NCBI GenBank assembly: GCA_019240405.1
Contig: JAFAYL010000045.1
Coordinates: 1-64,000, forward strand
Direction: 5' to 3'
DNA from: Acidobacteriaceae bacterium
GTDB taxonomy: Bacteria; Acidobacteriota; Terriglobia; Bryobacterales; Bryobacteraceae
Length of the DNA: 64,000 nucleotides
Made by a program: the position numbers and the translations under genes. Below are positions 24,798 through 33,571 of the stretch, one piece after another. Position 1 is the first letter of the stretch; every line of letters begins with the position of its first letter. Below the pieces are notes generated by a model, which worked only from the letters and a program-made list of their open reading frames with translations, did not search any database and was not told where the DNA came from.

Positions 24798-24869
24798 CAG
24801 GGGACACACCGCACTAGAAACGCGTGCTGGGCCGACATATTACCAAAAAAGTGATGCGGGTCGCGTCTT

Positions 24870-24898
24870 TGACATTTTGATGTCACGTTGGTATGCTT
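24870..24898 (+). promoter_or_regulatory. vapBC promoter, possibly leaderless
   Basis: TTGACA (24870-24875), 17-bp spacer, TATGCT (24893-24898). The expected start of transcription is about 24905, which is the A of the vapB ATG. The spacer contains TGATGTCA, a near-palindrome that could be part of an autoregulatory site. Confidence 0.55.
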
Positions 24899-24904
24899 CG
24901 ATGC

Positions 24905-25147
24905 ATGAGAACGACGGTTCGTCTCGATGATTCTATCCTCAAAGAAGCGAAAAAGCTCGCCGCCGACACGGGACGATCGCTAACTGCTGTTATCGAAGAT
25001 GCGCTCCGGGAGATCGTGAACCGAAGGAAGGTGCCGGTCCGAAAGGCAAGAATTTCGTTCCCGGTTGACAAGGGGCGAGGACTGCGGCGAGGCATTGATC
25101 TGGATAGCTCGGCCGAATTGCTGAACGTCATGGATGACATGGTGTGA
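24905..25147 (+). CDS. vapB: VapB-type ribbon-helix-helix antitoxin
   Basis: 80 residues. RTTVRLDDSILKEAKKLAAD and GRSLTAVIEDALREIV form an RHH DNA-binding domain; the C-terminal half (FPVDKGRGLRRGIDLDSSAE) is the toxin-binding tail. The in-frame ATG at 24893 lies within the -10 box, so ATG 24905 is chosen. The stop overlaps the vapC GTG by 4 bp. Confidence 0.9.
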   Translation: MRTTVRLDDSILKEAKKLAADTGRSLTAVIEDALREIVNRRKVPVRKARISFPVDKGRGLRRGIDLDSSAELLNVMDDMV

Positions 25148-25572
25148 TCCTCGTCGATGTCAACGTCCTCGTGTATGGGTTTCGCGCGGATGCGCCTGGG
25201 CATTCCCGTTACCTGAGTTGGTGGAAGGAGCAGGCGGCTTCGCGACAGGCGTTCGGGCTGGCCGATCTTGTCCTTTCCGGTTTTCTCCGCATCGTTACTC
25301 ATCCAAGGATTTTCAACCCTCCGAGTCAAATAGAAAGCGCGCTTCGGTTCGCGGAGACGCTCAAGCGCCTGCCCAACTATGTAGAGATCCGTCCAGGCCC
25401 ACGTCACTGGGATATTTTTGTGAGTCTGTGCCGAACAGCTAATGCGCGCGGCAATCTCGTTCCTGACGCGTTTCTGGCGGCCCTTGCCATTGAATCCGGG
25501 AGCGAATGGATCACGACCGATCGGGACTACGGAAGGTTTCCAGATCTGCAGTGGCGACATCCGCTTGAGTAA
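25144..25572 (+). CDS. vapC: VapC-type PIN-domain ribonuclease toxin
   Basis: 142 residues, GTG start within the vapB stop. PIN domain: LVDVNVLVYGF holds the first Asp, LVLSGFLRIVTHPRIF a middle segment, NLVPDAFLAALAIESG the next acidic residue, and EWITTDRDYGRFPDLQWRHP the last Asp motif. VapC toxins cleave tRNA or rRNA; the target cannot be inferred. The pair looks intact and is the only complete toxin-antitoxin module in this region. Confidence 0.92.
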   Translation: MILVDVNVLVYGFRADAPGHSRYLSWWKEQAASRQAFGLADLVLSGFLRIVTHPRIFNPPSQIESALRFAETLKRLPNYVEIRPGPRHWDIFVSLCRTANARGNLVPDAFLAALAIESGSEWITTDRDYGRFPDLQWRHPLE

Positions 25573-25701
25573 TTTGGGGGAAATAAGAATAGGTCTTCAT
25601 CCGTGCTCTAGATCAGATTCTCTTCAATCAACGGAAGCGGCTTACATGACTTCTGCAAGTCTGGAAGCTGGAGAAAGCGGGAAAGGGCGAGCAAGTAAGG
25701 C

Positions 25702-25920
25702 TTACGCTGCCTCGACACTACGCTCGTAGTGCAGTTTCATCACTTGATCGGTTCGTAGGGCGACGGTAGCATACGTTTTGCCGACCATATCACTGAATTC
25801 GATTTCGTACACGCCTGGGGCTAGTTCTTCGAGAACGGTGCCAACTTGGCCGCGCTGAAGCTTCTGCGAGGGGAGATCTTCCATCAGGGCAACAACGGCG
25901 AATGGCTTAATGAGTTGCAC
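25702..25920 (-). CDS. DUF4926 protein
   Basis: 72 residues: FAVVALMEDLPSQKLQRGQV, GTVLEELAPGVYEIEFSD, TYATVALRTDQVMKL. This matches the DUF4926 family, small SH3-like proteins often encoded directly after DUF6883, as here with a 4-bp gap. Role unknown; a toxin-immunity or antitoxin role is sometimes assumed. Its partner upstream is a pseudogene. Confidence 0.85.
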   Translation of the reverse strand: MQLIKPFAVVALMEDLPSQKLQRGQVGTVLEELAPGVYEIEFSDMVGKTYATVALRTDQVMKLHYERSVEAA

Positions 25921-25924
25921 TACT

Positions 25925-26245
25925 TCATTTTATAAAGCAGGTGACCAGGTGTGGAAGGTCCTTTTTTTTCGTGAGCATCCAGATACTCCGAATTTCAACG
26001 TGCCGAATAAAGAAATCGACGATGTACCGCTGTCCAAACTCATCCTTGGGTCCCAGAATGGCCGGACTGCTCACTGCTGCTTCGAGTAGTCAAGAGCGAA
26101 GCTGTTGGGCATCTTCTCGTTTCCAACCCAGTGCTGCCTGAAAGACACGGGCTTTGTGGCGGCCGAGAGGATGTTGAGAGTTTAAGCAATACTCTTCGAG
26201 CTTTCGAATGTCAACTTTCGCGCGCTCAGCGTTCGGTAATTTTAT
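25925..26245 (-). pseudogene. DUF6883 pseudogene (lost start, internal stop)
   Basis: A single frame of 107 codons encodes KLPNAERAKVDIRKLEEYCL, PLGRHKARVFQAALGW, then an in-frame TGA at 26092-26090, then LLEAAVSSPAILGPKDEFGQ, RYIVDFFIRHVEIRS and LVTCFIK. This is DUF6883. The expected Met codon is ATA (26245-26243), nine bases after AAAGGAG, so the ATG seems mutated. Two independent lesions argue against sequencing error. Confidence 0.8.
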
Positions 26246-26338
26246 CCGATTGAGCTCCTTTGCTTCAGTCTCTATTCTCGGAGCACCAGGTGTAACGTGC
26301 TCCGGTTAGTAACGACCTTAGAGTCAGACGAAACCTGA

Positions 26339-27685
26339 CTACGGGCTGAGGGATTTCTTGAAATCCTCCGCTGTTCCATTTAAGAGATTGCGGAGCACCG
26401 CCACCTCGGCTTCGATTCCCGTATGCAAGGCGGGGTCGACATCAGGAGCGAAAAGGGGAGAGTGATTCGAGGGGAGTATCGTGCCTGCGGTTTTGGCTTC
26501 GACATACTTCTCCGGATTCGCTCCTCCCAGGCTGAAGTAAAAACCGGGAATCCCTTGCTCGACGAAATAAGAGAAGTCTTCCGAAGCTGTAATCGGCTCT
26601 TCAGTTACTACATTGTCGTTTCCAAGCGCCATGTCGAGCACTCCTCGGAGCCGGTGCGCCAGCGCCGGATCGTTGTACACAGCGTCGGTTGCTTCATAGT
26701 GGTCGATCGAGGGCTCGCGCTTGACACCGGCTGCTTGGGCTTCGGCGTTCGTGATCCGTGTAACCGCCGCAAGAACCTGCTTGCGCACGTCGGCTTTGTA
26801 TGTGCGCACGGTGACGCCAAGTTCCGCTTGATCGGGGATGATGTTGTTTTTTGTGCCGGCCTGAATGTATCCCACGGTGACCACGGCCAATTCTCCTGGT
26901 TTCACTTCGCGAGAGGGAATCGTCTGGAAACTGAGAATCGTTCTCGCAGCAATCACGATCGGATCGATTGCAGTGTGGGGCGCAGAGCCGTGTCCGCCCT
27001 TGCCATAAATTCTGATGCGAAGCGAGTCTGCGTTTGTGTCGTAAATGCCGGGCGTGATTCCGACTTTCCCTGCCGGAAGGCCGTTTCCGACGTGCATCGC
27101 GACGGCGACGTCCGGCTTGGGAAAGCGTGTCATAAGGCCGTCTTCGATCATGCGTTTTGCTCCGCTGATAGTTTCCTCAGCAGGCTGCCCGATCAGCATC
27201 AACGTGCCGTGCCAGTTCTCTTTGGTGTGGGCCATGATTGCCGCGGTTCCCACCAGGGCGGCCATGTGCAGGTCGTGTCCGCAAGCGTGCATCACGGGAA
27301 CATCGTGCCCCTGATCGTCTTTCGCATGCACCTTACTTGCGTATGGCAGAGCGGTTTTTTCCTCTACAGGGAGCGCGTCGAGCTCGGTGCGAAGCATGAC
27401 TACGGGACCGGCGCCATTCGGCATGAGAGCGACGATTCCGGTTCCACCGACGTGTTCTGTGACGGTGTACCCGAGCCTACGCAGATGAGCCGCTATCTTG
27501 GTCGCCGTTTGCGTTTCATGCCCGGAGAGTTCCGGGTGCTCGTGCAGGTCAAGATAGAGCGAATGCGCTTCGGGATAGACGCCGGCGATTTCTTTAGCGG
27601 TGGGCTGATCGTCCGTTGATCCGAATGCGGCGGCGCCTGCGGCGAGCACGATCGCGGCTCGGAGAGGTAAGCGCGTAGATCTCAT
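26339..27685 (-). CDS. Exported M20-family amidohydrolase (M20D)
   Basis: 448 residues with an N-terminal signal sequence (RLPLRAAIVLAAGAAAF). Zinc-site motifs MHACGHDLHMA, QPAEET and a late ASEDFSYF plus a GKGGHGSAPH dimerisation/lid motif identify the M20D aminoacylase/hippurate-hydrolase group, which removes acyl groups from amino-acid conjugates or acts as a carboxypeptidase. Substrate unknown. Secretion to the periplasm is inferred from the leader. Confidence 0.93.
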   Translation of the reverse strand: MRSTRLPLRAAIVLAAGAAAFGSTDDQPTAKEIAGVYPEAHSLYLDLHEHPELSGHETQTATKIAAHLRRLGYTVTEHVGGTGIVALMPNGAGPVVMLRTELDALPVEEKTALPYASKVHAKDDQGHDVPVMHACGHDLHMAALVGTAAIMAHTKENWHGTLMLIGQPAEETISGAKRMIEDGLMTRFPKPDVAVAMHVGNGLPAGKVGITPGIYDTNADSLRIRIYGKGGHGSAPHTAIDPIVIAARTILSFQTIPSREVKPGELAVVTVGYIQAGTKNNIIPDQAELGVTVRTYKADVRKQVLAAVTRITNAEAQAAGVKREPSIDHYEATDAVYNDPALAHRLRGVLDMALGNDNVVTEEPITASEDFSYFVEQGIPGFYFSLGGANPEKYVEAKTAGTILPSNHSPLFAPDVDPALHTGIEAEVAVLRNLLNGTAEDFKKSLSP

Positions 27686-27699
27686 TGCCCAAGAGTGAG

Positions 27700-28824
27700 T
27701 TAAAAGCTGATCTTCAGAATCTGGCCATTATTGCCGACGAACCATCCCGCTTTGGGGTTTGCGAAACCGACGGCCCAGTAGCCACTCACTTCGCACAAAT
27801 CGTACCAAGTGCGGCCTTCATCGGGAGTCCATGCGGCCTCGCCTGACTTGTATTTCGGCTCTGTCTCGGTGGTAATTACGACGGTGTGGTCGTGATTGTG
27901 ATCGTGATCGAAGTCTTCATCATCCTCGTTGTGGCGATGGCCACGCGCATAAGCGAGGCAGAAAACCGCTCCCTTGACAGGCGGCTTCTTCGTAAGAGCC
28001 CACGTTTGGCCACCATCGTCCGATGTTGCGGTTTCGGCGGAGTTATTCGAGGCCAAGTCGCCGCCGCCCAGGATGCCGTGCCAGGCATCGCGGAACGCCA
28101 CGGAGATCCCGCCCGCGCTGGGAGAGCTCACGAGCGGGGTGTCATACGCGTCCCAGGTGTCACCTCCATCTCGGGTAGCCAAGATGCGCGCAATTGTTGA
28201 GCCTCCGGTGGTGATCCAGGCGTTCTTTTCTCCTTCTGCGGTTGCACAGGTTCCGCTTGCTGCAAACGAAGCTTCGCCCGGCAGCGCTTTCGGCATATTG
28301 TGAGCGATGGAATGCCAAGTCTCTCCATTGGTTGTGCGTATATCGGGAAATACTCCATTCACGGAATCGCTGTGTGTGATGCCGCGTGTCGGAGTCCAGA
28401 ACGCGAAGCAATCATAGAATGCATTCACAGTGTGATTCACGAACTGGATCTTCCAGGTTTCGCCGCCGTCTTCGGTCTTGTAGATACGAAAATCTGTCGT
28501 CATCGGCGAGCTGGGTCCGCTGACGGACATTAAATACGCGATTTTGTCATTTACGCCGTACACATCACGGAATTGCAGGTTCTCTGCTCCGGGCACGACA
28601 GCGGCTTTCCAGGTTTCGCCGCCGTCGGTGGTGAGTACATAAGTACCGCCAGTTCCGGCTGCCCAAACCACACGCGAGTTCACCGGGCTGACAGCAATCA
28701 GGAGTTGCGTCGTGCCGCTCTTCTGCACGGTGAGCTTGGGGCGATGAACTTTTCCACTTTCTTCTGTAAGGGTGAGAGTTGCGGAGGCGGCGAACAGGAA
28801 AACAGCTAGTGACAGTTTCAGCAC
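27700..28824 (-). CDS. Exported BNR/Ycf48-like beta-propeller protein with His-Asp-rich loop
   Basis: 374 residues, GTG start after GAGGAGG. Signal peptide followed by repeated blades with the sialidase/BNR signature: TTDGGETWKA, TEDGGETWKI, TRDGGDTWDA, SDDGGQTWAL, TPDEGRTWYD. This is the fold of Ycf48-like proteins and sialidases, but no catalytic sialidase residues are evident. An unusual segment near residues 296-313 (HRHNEDDEDFDHDHNHDH) could bind metal. Followed 14 bp later by the M20 gene on the same strand. Confidence 0.88.
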   Translation of the reverse strand: MLKLSLAVFLFAASATLTLTEESGKVHRPKLTVQKSGTTQLLIAVSPVNSRVVWAAGTGGTYVLTTDGGETWKAAVVPGAENLQFRDVYGVNDKIAYLMSVSGPSSPMTTDFRIYKTEDGGETWKIQFVNHTVNAFYDCFAFWTPTRGITHSDSVNGVFPDIRTTNGETWHSIAHNMPKALPGEASFAASGTCATAEGEKNAWITTGGSTIARILATRDGGDTWDAYDTPLVSSPSAGGISVAFRDAWHGILGGGDLASNNSAETATSDDGGQTWALTKKPPVKGAVFCLAYARGHRHNEDDEDFDHDHNHDHTVVITTETEPKYKSGEAAWTPDEGRTWYDLCEVSGYWAVGFANPKAGWFVGNNGQILKISF

Positions 28825-28922
28825 AAAAGTCCTCCTCGGGACGGAATTCGTAGCGCAGCGCAGTATATCACGAAGCGGGCAGAGCTGCGGGATTTCGTAC
28901 TCTGCTTGAGGAGGGTCTTTCG

Positions 28923-29237
28923 ATGATCATAGAAATGCGAACGTACAAGACGAAACCCGGCTGCCGGTCGCAGTTTCTCGAGATATTCCGGTCAAAATCT
29001 GTTCCGGCGCACGCAGAAATTGGCATGAAAATACTCGGCCCGTTTTTGTCGATCGAAGATCCTGACACATTCTTTTTTATGCGCGGCTTTCCTGATTTGG
29101 CTTCACGCGAGCCGATGAAGGCAAAGTTCTATGAAGGGGAACTCTGGAAGAGGGAGCTAGAGAATGTGCTGATGCCGATGATCGAGAAGTATGACGTCGT
29201 TCTGGTGGAAGATCCGGGCGGCTTGATTCGTTGGTAG
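28923..29237 (+). CDS. NIPSNAP-family protein
   Basis: 104 residues with the ferredoxin-like NIPSNAP domain: IEMRTYKTKPGCRSQFLEIF, FLSIEDPDTFFFMRGFPDLA and EGELWKRELENVLMPMIE. ATG at 28923 is preceded by GAGGAGGG. Bacterial members have no established reaction. Divergent from the BNR gene. Confidence 0.9.
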   Translation: MIIEMRTYKTKPGCRSQFLEIFRSKSVPAHAEIGMKILGPFLSIEDPDTFFFMRGFPDLASREPMKAKFYEGELWKRELENVLMPMIEKYDVVLVEDPGGLIRW

Positions 29238-29274
29238 GAGAAGCTGTCGAGGAAAAACATAAGATAGAAAGCGG

Positions 29275-29544
29275 ATGTGCAGGAATATCAAACCGCTCTT
29301 TAATTTCGATCCGCCGATCACTGACGAAGAGGTTCGAGCTGCAGCGCTCCAGTTCGTGAGAAAGATCAGCGGATTCCAAAAGCCCTCGAAAGCAAACGAG
29401 GCTTCGTTTTTTGGCGCAGTTGATGAGATTGCCGGTGCGTCGGCTCGCCTGCTTTGTTCACTTGAAACGAACGCGCCACCGAAGAGCCGGGAAGAAGAAG
29501 CGGCCAAGGCACAGCTTCGCGCCAAGCGCAGATTTGGAACTTGA
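29275..29544 (+). CDS. DUF2277 protein
   Basis: 89 residues; MCRNIKPLFNFDPPITDEEV is the DUF2277 N-terminal signature, followed by AAALQFVRKISGFQKPSKAN and a C-terminal Lys/Arg-rich helix. Small cytosolic protein of unknown function, 37 bp after the NIPSNAP gene on the same strand. Confidence 0.92.
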   Translation: MCRNIKPLFNFDPPITDEEVRAAALQFVRKISGFQKPSKANEASFFGAVDEIAGASARLLCSLETNAPPKSREEEAAKAQLRAKRRFGT

Positions 29545-29572
29545 ATGCAGGGTGAGAGCGCGCTTTTATTGA

Positions 29573-29713
29573 ATTGATGCTTTGCGCGATGAGGTGCTCG
29601 CCGACTTTCGGGTCTCCGCCTGTTAGCTGTTGTCCGAGTTCTGTTGTTCCCGGGCGGCTGCAACCAGAGAGTGCGATGGCGAAGGCAGCCACGGCGCACG
29701 AAGCCATTCGCAC
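29573..29713 (-). pseudogene. N-terminal fragment of a cytochrome c-like lipoprotein
   Basis: From GTG 29713 (or ATG 29707) the frame gives a lipoprotein signal with lipobox LSGCS, then QLTGGDPKVGEHLIAQ, which resembles the start of small class I cytochrome c lipoproteins just before the CxxCH haem site. No CxxCH follows; after LIAQ the frame continues antisense to DUF2277. Probably a 5' remnant. Based on a short match. Confidence 0.4.
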
Positions 29714-29777
29714 GCCTTTATGGTAGAACTCGCCTGCTCTCAGCTTGGATAGAATTTGAGATTTCCGGGAGGCTTGA

Positions 29778-30263
29778 GTGGGCGAGAGAGTGGCCAAGAA
29801 TGGAGCGTTGATTGCGATGTGCGCTGCGGTTTTGCTTCTTGTTTTGTCTGCCGCGCAGAAGGGGCACGCTATAGGTATGACTTCCGGACGAAATCCGCTG
29901 GGCTCTGAAGCCGAAACGCGTGCAGTGGTGGAGCGATTCAATGATGCCTTCAATCGCCATGATGCGGACACGATTGCGCTTCTGCTGACCGATGATACGG
30001 TCTTCGAGGATACGTCGCCCGCGCCGGATGGAAAGCGGATCGAGGGCAGAGCCAGGGTAATCGCATTCTGGCGCGAGTGGTTCAGTCGCCACTCGGATGC
30101 GCGTTTCGAGAGCGAAGAAATGATCGTGACCGGGGACCGCGCGGTTGTGCGATGGGTCTATCGCAAGATGCGCAATGGGCAGCCATGGCATTTGCGTGGC
30201 GTGGATTTGTTTACGGTGCGCGATGGAAAAGTGGCAGCAAAACTGGCTTACGTCAAAGGATAG
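29778..30263 (+). CDS. Exported or anchored NTF2/SnoaL-like protein
   Basis: 161 residues, GTG start. A hydrophobic N-terminal segment (GALIAMCAAVLLLVLSA) suggests a signal or anchor. The rest is a SnoaL-like NTF2 fold: ETRAVVERFNDAFNRHDADT, LLTDDTVFEDTSP, GRARVIAFWREWFSRH, RAVVRWVYR and WHLRGVDLFTVRDGKVA. This fold serves isomerases and binding domains; no specific reaction can be assigned. Confidence 0.85.
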   Translation: MGERVAKNGALIAMCAAVLLLVLSAAQKGHAIGMTSGRNPLGSEAETRAVVERFNDAFNRHDADTIALLLTDDTVFEDTSPAPDGKRIEGRARVIAFWREWFSRHSDARFESEEMIVTGDRAVVRWVYRKMRNGQPWHLRGVDLFTVRDGKVAAKLAYVKG

Positions 30264-30316
30264 AGAGAGCTATCGCTTTAGAAGGTGCAGCAGGACAGGC
30301 GCGACTCATGGCGCCG

Positions 30317-30835
30317 CTACTCCTCGCTACGATGCGCCTCGACGAGCATCAACTCGCTCCAGACCTTACCGTCGTCAGACTTTTCACCTTGCCATGTGAA
30401 GTGTGTCTTGGAAATGTTTGCGTAAGTGGCACGGGTATAAGCGTGGCCGGCCACCGGCTCTTTAAAGGCGTAGACGATAGACTGGTCATCGAAGTCGACT
30501 CCACCGAGCTCCTCCGCTCCAAGGTCGACCCACGTTCCAGCCAAGGCGTTTAGCCACTTCATGTTCCAGATCTGCTTGGCAGCGTCATAAGCACGGAGAT
30601 TGATGCCGAGCACGATCAGTTCTCCGGACGAGCTTGTCATTCTGTATTCGTCTGCGATTGCATAGCCGTCCAGGATGAAACGACCTAGCCACGTTGCTTG
30701 GAACGTTTGCGAATCTCCATTGGCCGACCACACTCTTGCTTCGCACCGCCATCTGCCAATGAGGAAGGCAAATCGAGAAAGCGCTGCCGGCGCATTGGGG
30801 TTGGGCTGGCCAAACTCCTGATCGGTGTGGTTCAT
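30317..30835 (-). CDS. DUF1579-like protein
   Basis: About 172 residues from ATG 30835, preceded by AGAGG; the frame is open to 30889. Features ALSRFAFLIGRWRCEARVW, ATWLGRFILDGYAIADEY, IRAYD-type LRAYDAAKQIWNMKWLNAL and a C-terminal FTWQGEKSDDGKVW, the lipocalin-like pattern of DUF1579 and related families. Function unknown. Convergent with the NTF2-like gene. Confidence 0.75.
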   Translation of the reverse strand: MNHTDQEFGQPNPNAPAALSRFAFLIGRWRCEARVWSANGDSQTFQATWLGRFILDGYAIADEYRMTSSSGELIVLGINLRAYDAAKQIWNMKWLNALAGTWVDLGAEELGGVDFDDQSIVYAFKEPVAGHAYTRATYANISKTHFTWQGEKSDDGKVWSELMLVEAHRSEE

Positions 30836-31105
30836 AAGATCGTCCTCTGAAGCGGCGGCTGCTGATCTACAAAGATAAGCGACAATCAACGAATATCAAG
30901 CGGCCACTCATTAACTTCCAACGAGCCAACAGGCGCGTGAGTTCGCTCGATATGTTTTTGCGCGGAGTAACATATTCTGGCGAGAGAACATCTCGAACTA
31001 CTGTCCGACTTCGGGCAATCCCGTCTCATCGCCGCACGCTCCGGAGCTACTGACCAAGTATTTTCGGGCCAGATACCTGGCACTCGAGATGCACTTCCTG
31101 CGAAT

Positions 31106-33517
31106 ATGTCAACGCATTTGGTGGATGACGTTCGAGTGTCGGTCCGCAGTCTCCGAAAGGCTCCCGGGTTTACAACTGTTGCGGTTCTAGCTGTAGCTCT
31201 CGGGATCGGCGCAAACGCAGCCATCTTCAGTGCAGTGAATGCACTGCTGCTTGGTCCCATGCCGTACAGCCACCCGGAAGAGTTGGTGATGGTGTGGGAA
31301 GATGCCTCGGCTATCGGGTTTCCACATAACAATCCGGCCGTTGCCAACTATCTAGATTGGAGGCGGATGAACCATGTTTTCACAGATCTGGCGATTGTGC
31401 GCTTCAGAGTGGCTAATTTGACCGGAGAGGAGCGTCCTGAGATGGTCCTTGGCCGTGGCGTAAGCGCGAACCTCTTCGCCGTTCTCGGCGCTCGTCCCCT
31501 ACTTGGCCGAACTTTTACTTCTCGCGAGGACAGTACGGCGGCCAAAGTGGTTGTTATCGGCTATGGCCTGTGGCAGCACTGGCTCGGCGGCGCGCGCGAT
31601 GTAATTGGCCGCACGATTCGCATGAACGGTGAGCCAATTACCGTAATAGGAGTGATGCCGAAAGCGTTTGCTTTTCCGGATCGACAGTTCCAGTATTGGG
31701 AGCCGATTCATTTGACACCGGAACAGCTCGCCAACCGGGACATGCATAGCTACGATGTGGTCGCCAGACTTCGACCGGGCATAACCGTGGGCGAGGCCCA
31801 GGCAGATATGAGCCGTATTGCGGGACAACTCGAGAGGGAATATCCCGATACGAACGGAACCCACGGGGCAGTGGTGGTTCCTCTCCGAAAAGAACTGGTC
31901 GGGGACACCCGTACAGCACTACTCATCCTGATGCTTGCCGCAGCTTTGGTGTTGCTCATTGCTTGCGCGAACGTCGCCAACCTGTTGCTGACGCGCGGGG
32001 CTAAGCGGAATCGCGAGCTTGCCTTGCGCACCGCCCTTGGCGCAACGCGCATTCGGCTGATACGACAACTTGTCGCTGAAAGCCTCCTCCTGTCGGCGGC
32101 CGGTGTTGCTGCTGGCCTCGTTTTCGCTTTTGCCGGGATGAACGGCCTACAAGCGCTCATACCGGAAGACCTGGTCAATTCAACCGCGCTTTCGATCAAT
32201 GTGCCTGTGCTGTTGTTTGCAATCATGGTGTCTTTCATCAGCGGGGTCGTCTTTGGCTTTTTGCCTGCGCTCGCATCCTCGCGAATTGATGTGAATGAAT
32301 CGTTGAAGCAAGGCGGCCGCACGGTTGCGGGGGCGACCAGCCGACTCAAAGACGGGTTCGTGGTTTCTCAAGTTGCGCTGGCTCTCGTGCTAGTTTCAGG
32401 CGCTGGTCTCTTAATCGAGACTCTGTCGAACATGCGAGCGGTTGACATGGGTTTCCCAACCGATCACCTGCTCACCATGGTGACTACGCGGTCGCCTGAA
32501 AAATCCGACACGGATGCCAAAACTCTGTCTTTCACCAATCAGGTCATTTTGCGCATAAGCCAACTTCCGGGCGTCCGAAGCGCGGATTTTGCTTCCGATC
32601 TTCCATTCACGTCCATAGGCGATACCGACGGCTTCGTGATTCAAGGCCGTGCTCCGTCACCCCAAGATCAACTCAACGACGCCTTATATCGGGAAGTGAC
32701 ATCTCACTACTTGCAAACACTGGGGGTACATCTCTTATCCGGGCGGCTGCTTGATGAGCGTGATACGCCGCAAGCCCCCCGGGCTTTGGTGATTAACCAA
32801 ACCTTCGCCCGCAGGTACTGGCGGCATGAAAATCCTATCGGGGCGCATCTCCGCGTAGGGGGAGAAAAGGAACCCTGGCGCACCGTGGTGGGTGTCATTG
32901 CAGATGTAAAAGAACGCGGTTTGCAATTGGAAATGAAACCCGCGGTGTACTTGCCATTTGCGCAGGTGCACCACCCTGATGCGAACTACCTGCTGGTACG
33001 GACTGCCATGGATCCGAAATCACTCGCGAGCGAAGTTCAGAATGCGATCTGGTCCGTCGATCCGGAGCAACCGATCTCTCTCGTCCGCACCATGGATGAA
33101 TACGCCCGACTCGAGATGCGAGACCGCGCTCACCAAATGGAGATCTTCACCATCTTTGCCGGGCTCGCGCTTTTTCTGGCCGCCCTGGGAATTTATGGAG
33201 TGCTTGCCTACGCGGTCACTCAGCGCAAGCGCGAAATCGGAATTCGCATGGCATTGGGCGCGGATGCCGTTAGAGTTACAAGTCTCGTGGTCCGCCACGG
33301 TCTAATGCTGACAGCGATTGGGCTCGGGATCGGCCTTCTGCTCAGCGCCGTTTCCGCGCAGGCGATCCGAGCTTTGCTATTTGGCGTACAACCATGGAAT
33401 GCGGGTGTTTTCTCAACGAGTGGCATTGTTTTGGTGACAGCGGCCCTTGCGGCTTGCGTGGTCCCCGCGTTCACCGCTTCTCGTGTGGATCCGATAATTG
33501 CGTTGCGGGACGAGTAG
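31106..33517 (+). CDS. Orphan MacB/FtsX-type ABC permease (ADOP family)
   Basis: 803 residues with two copies of the MacB periplasmic core plus FtsX permease unit. First unit: VRSLRKAPGFTTVAVLAVAL, periplasmic domain, helices around residue 275 (LMLAAALVLLIACANVANLL) and the motif RNRELALRTALGATR. Second unit begins near residue 415 and ends with AYAVTQRKREIGIRMALGAD. Such duplicated permeases occur in many copies in Acidobacteriota without an adjacent ATPase, as here. Transport substrate unknown. The frame is open about 40 codons upstream (HLELLSDFGQSRLIAA) with no good start. Confidence 0.92.
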   Translation: MSTHLVDDVRVSVRSLRKAPGFTTVAVLAVALGIGANAAIFSAVNALLLGPMPYSHPEELVMVWEDASAIGFPHNNPAVANYLDWRRMNHVFTDLAIVRFRVANLTGEERPEMVLGRGVSANLFAVLGARPLLGRTFTSREDSTAAKVVVIGYGLWQHWLGGARDVIGRTIRMNGEPITVIGVMPKAFAFPDRQFQYWEPIHLTPEQLANRDMHSYDVVARLRPGITVGEAQADMSRIAGQLEREYPDTNGTHGAVVVPLRKELVGDTRTALLILMLAAALVLLIACANVANLLLTRGAKRNRELALRTALGATRIRLIRQLVAESLLLSAAGVAAGLVFAFAGMNGLQALIPEDLVNSTALSINVPVLLFAIMVSFISGVVFGFLPALASSRIDVNESLKQGGRTVAGATSRLKDGFVVSQVALALVLVSGAGLLIETLSNMRAVDMGFPTDHLLTMVTTRSPEKSDTDAKTLSFTNQVILRISQLPGVRSADFASDLPFTSIGDTDGFVIQGRAPSPQDQLNDALYREVTSHYLQTLGVHLLSGRLLDERDTPQAPRALVINQTFARRYWRHENPIGAHLRVGGEKEPWRTVVGVIADVKERGLQLEMKPAVYLPFAQVHHPDANYLLVRTAMDPKSLASEVQNAIWSVDPEQPISLVRTMDEYARLEMRDRAHQMEIFTIFAGLALFLAALGIYGVLAYAVTQRKREIGIRMALGADAVRVTSLVVRHGLMLTAIGLGIGLLLSAVSAQAIRALLFGVQPWNAGVFSTSGIVLVTAALAACVVPAFTASRVDPIIALRDE

Positions 33518-33571
33518 AGCGAGCTTCATTGCTGAAATCGTGCGATACTCAAGACACACCGGGGAAGTTCC

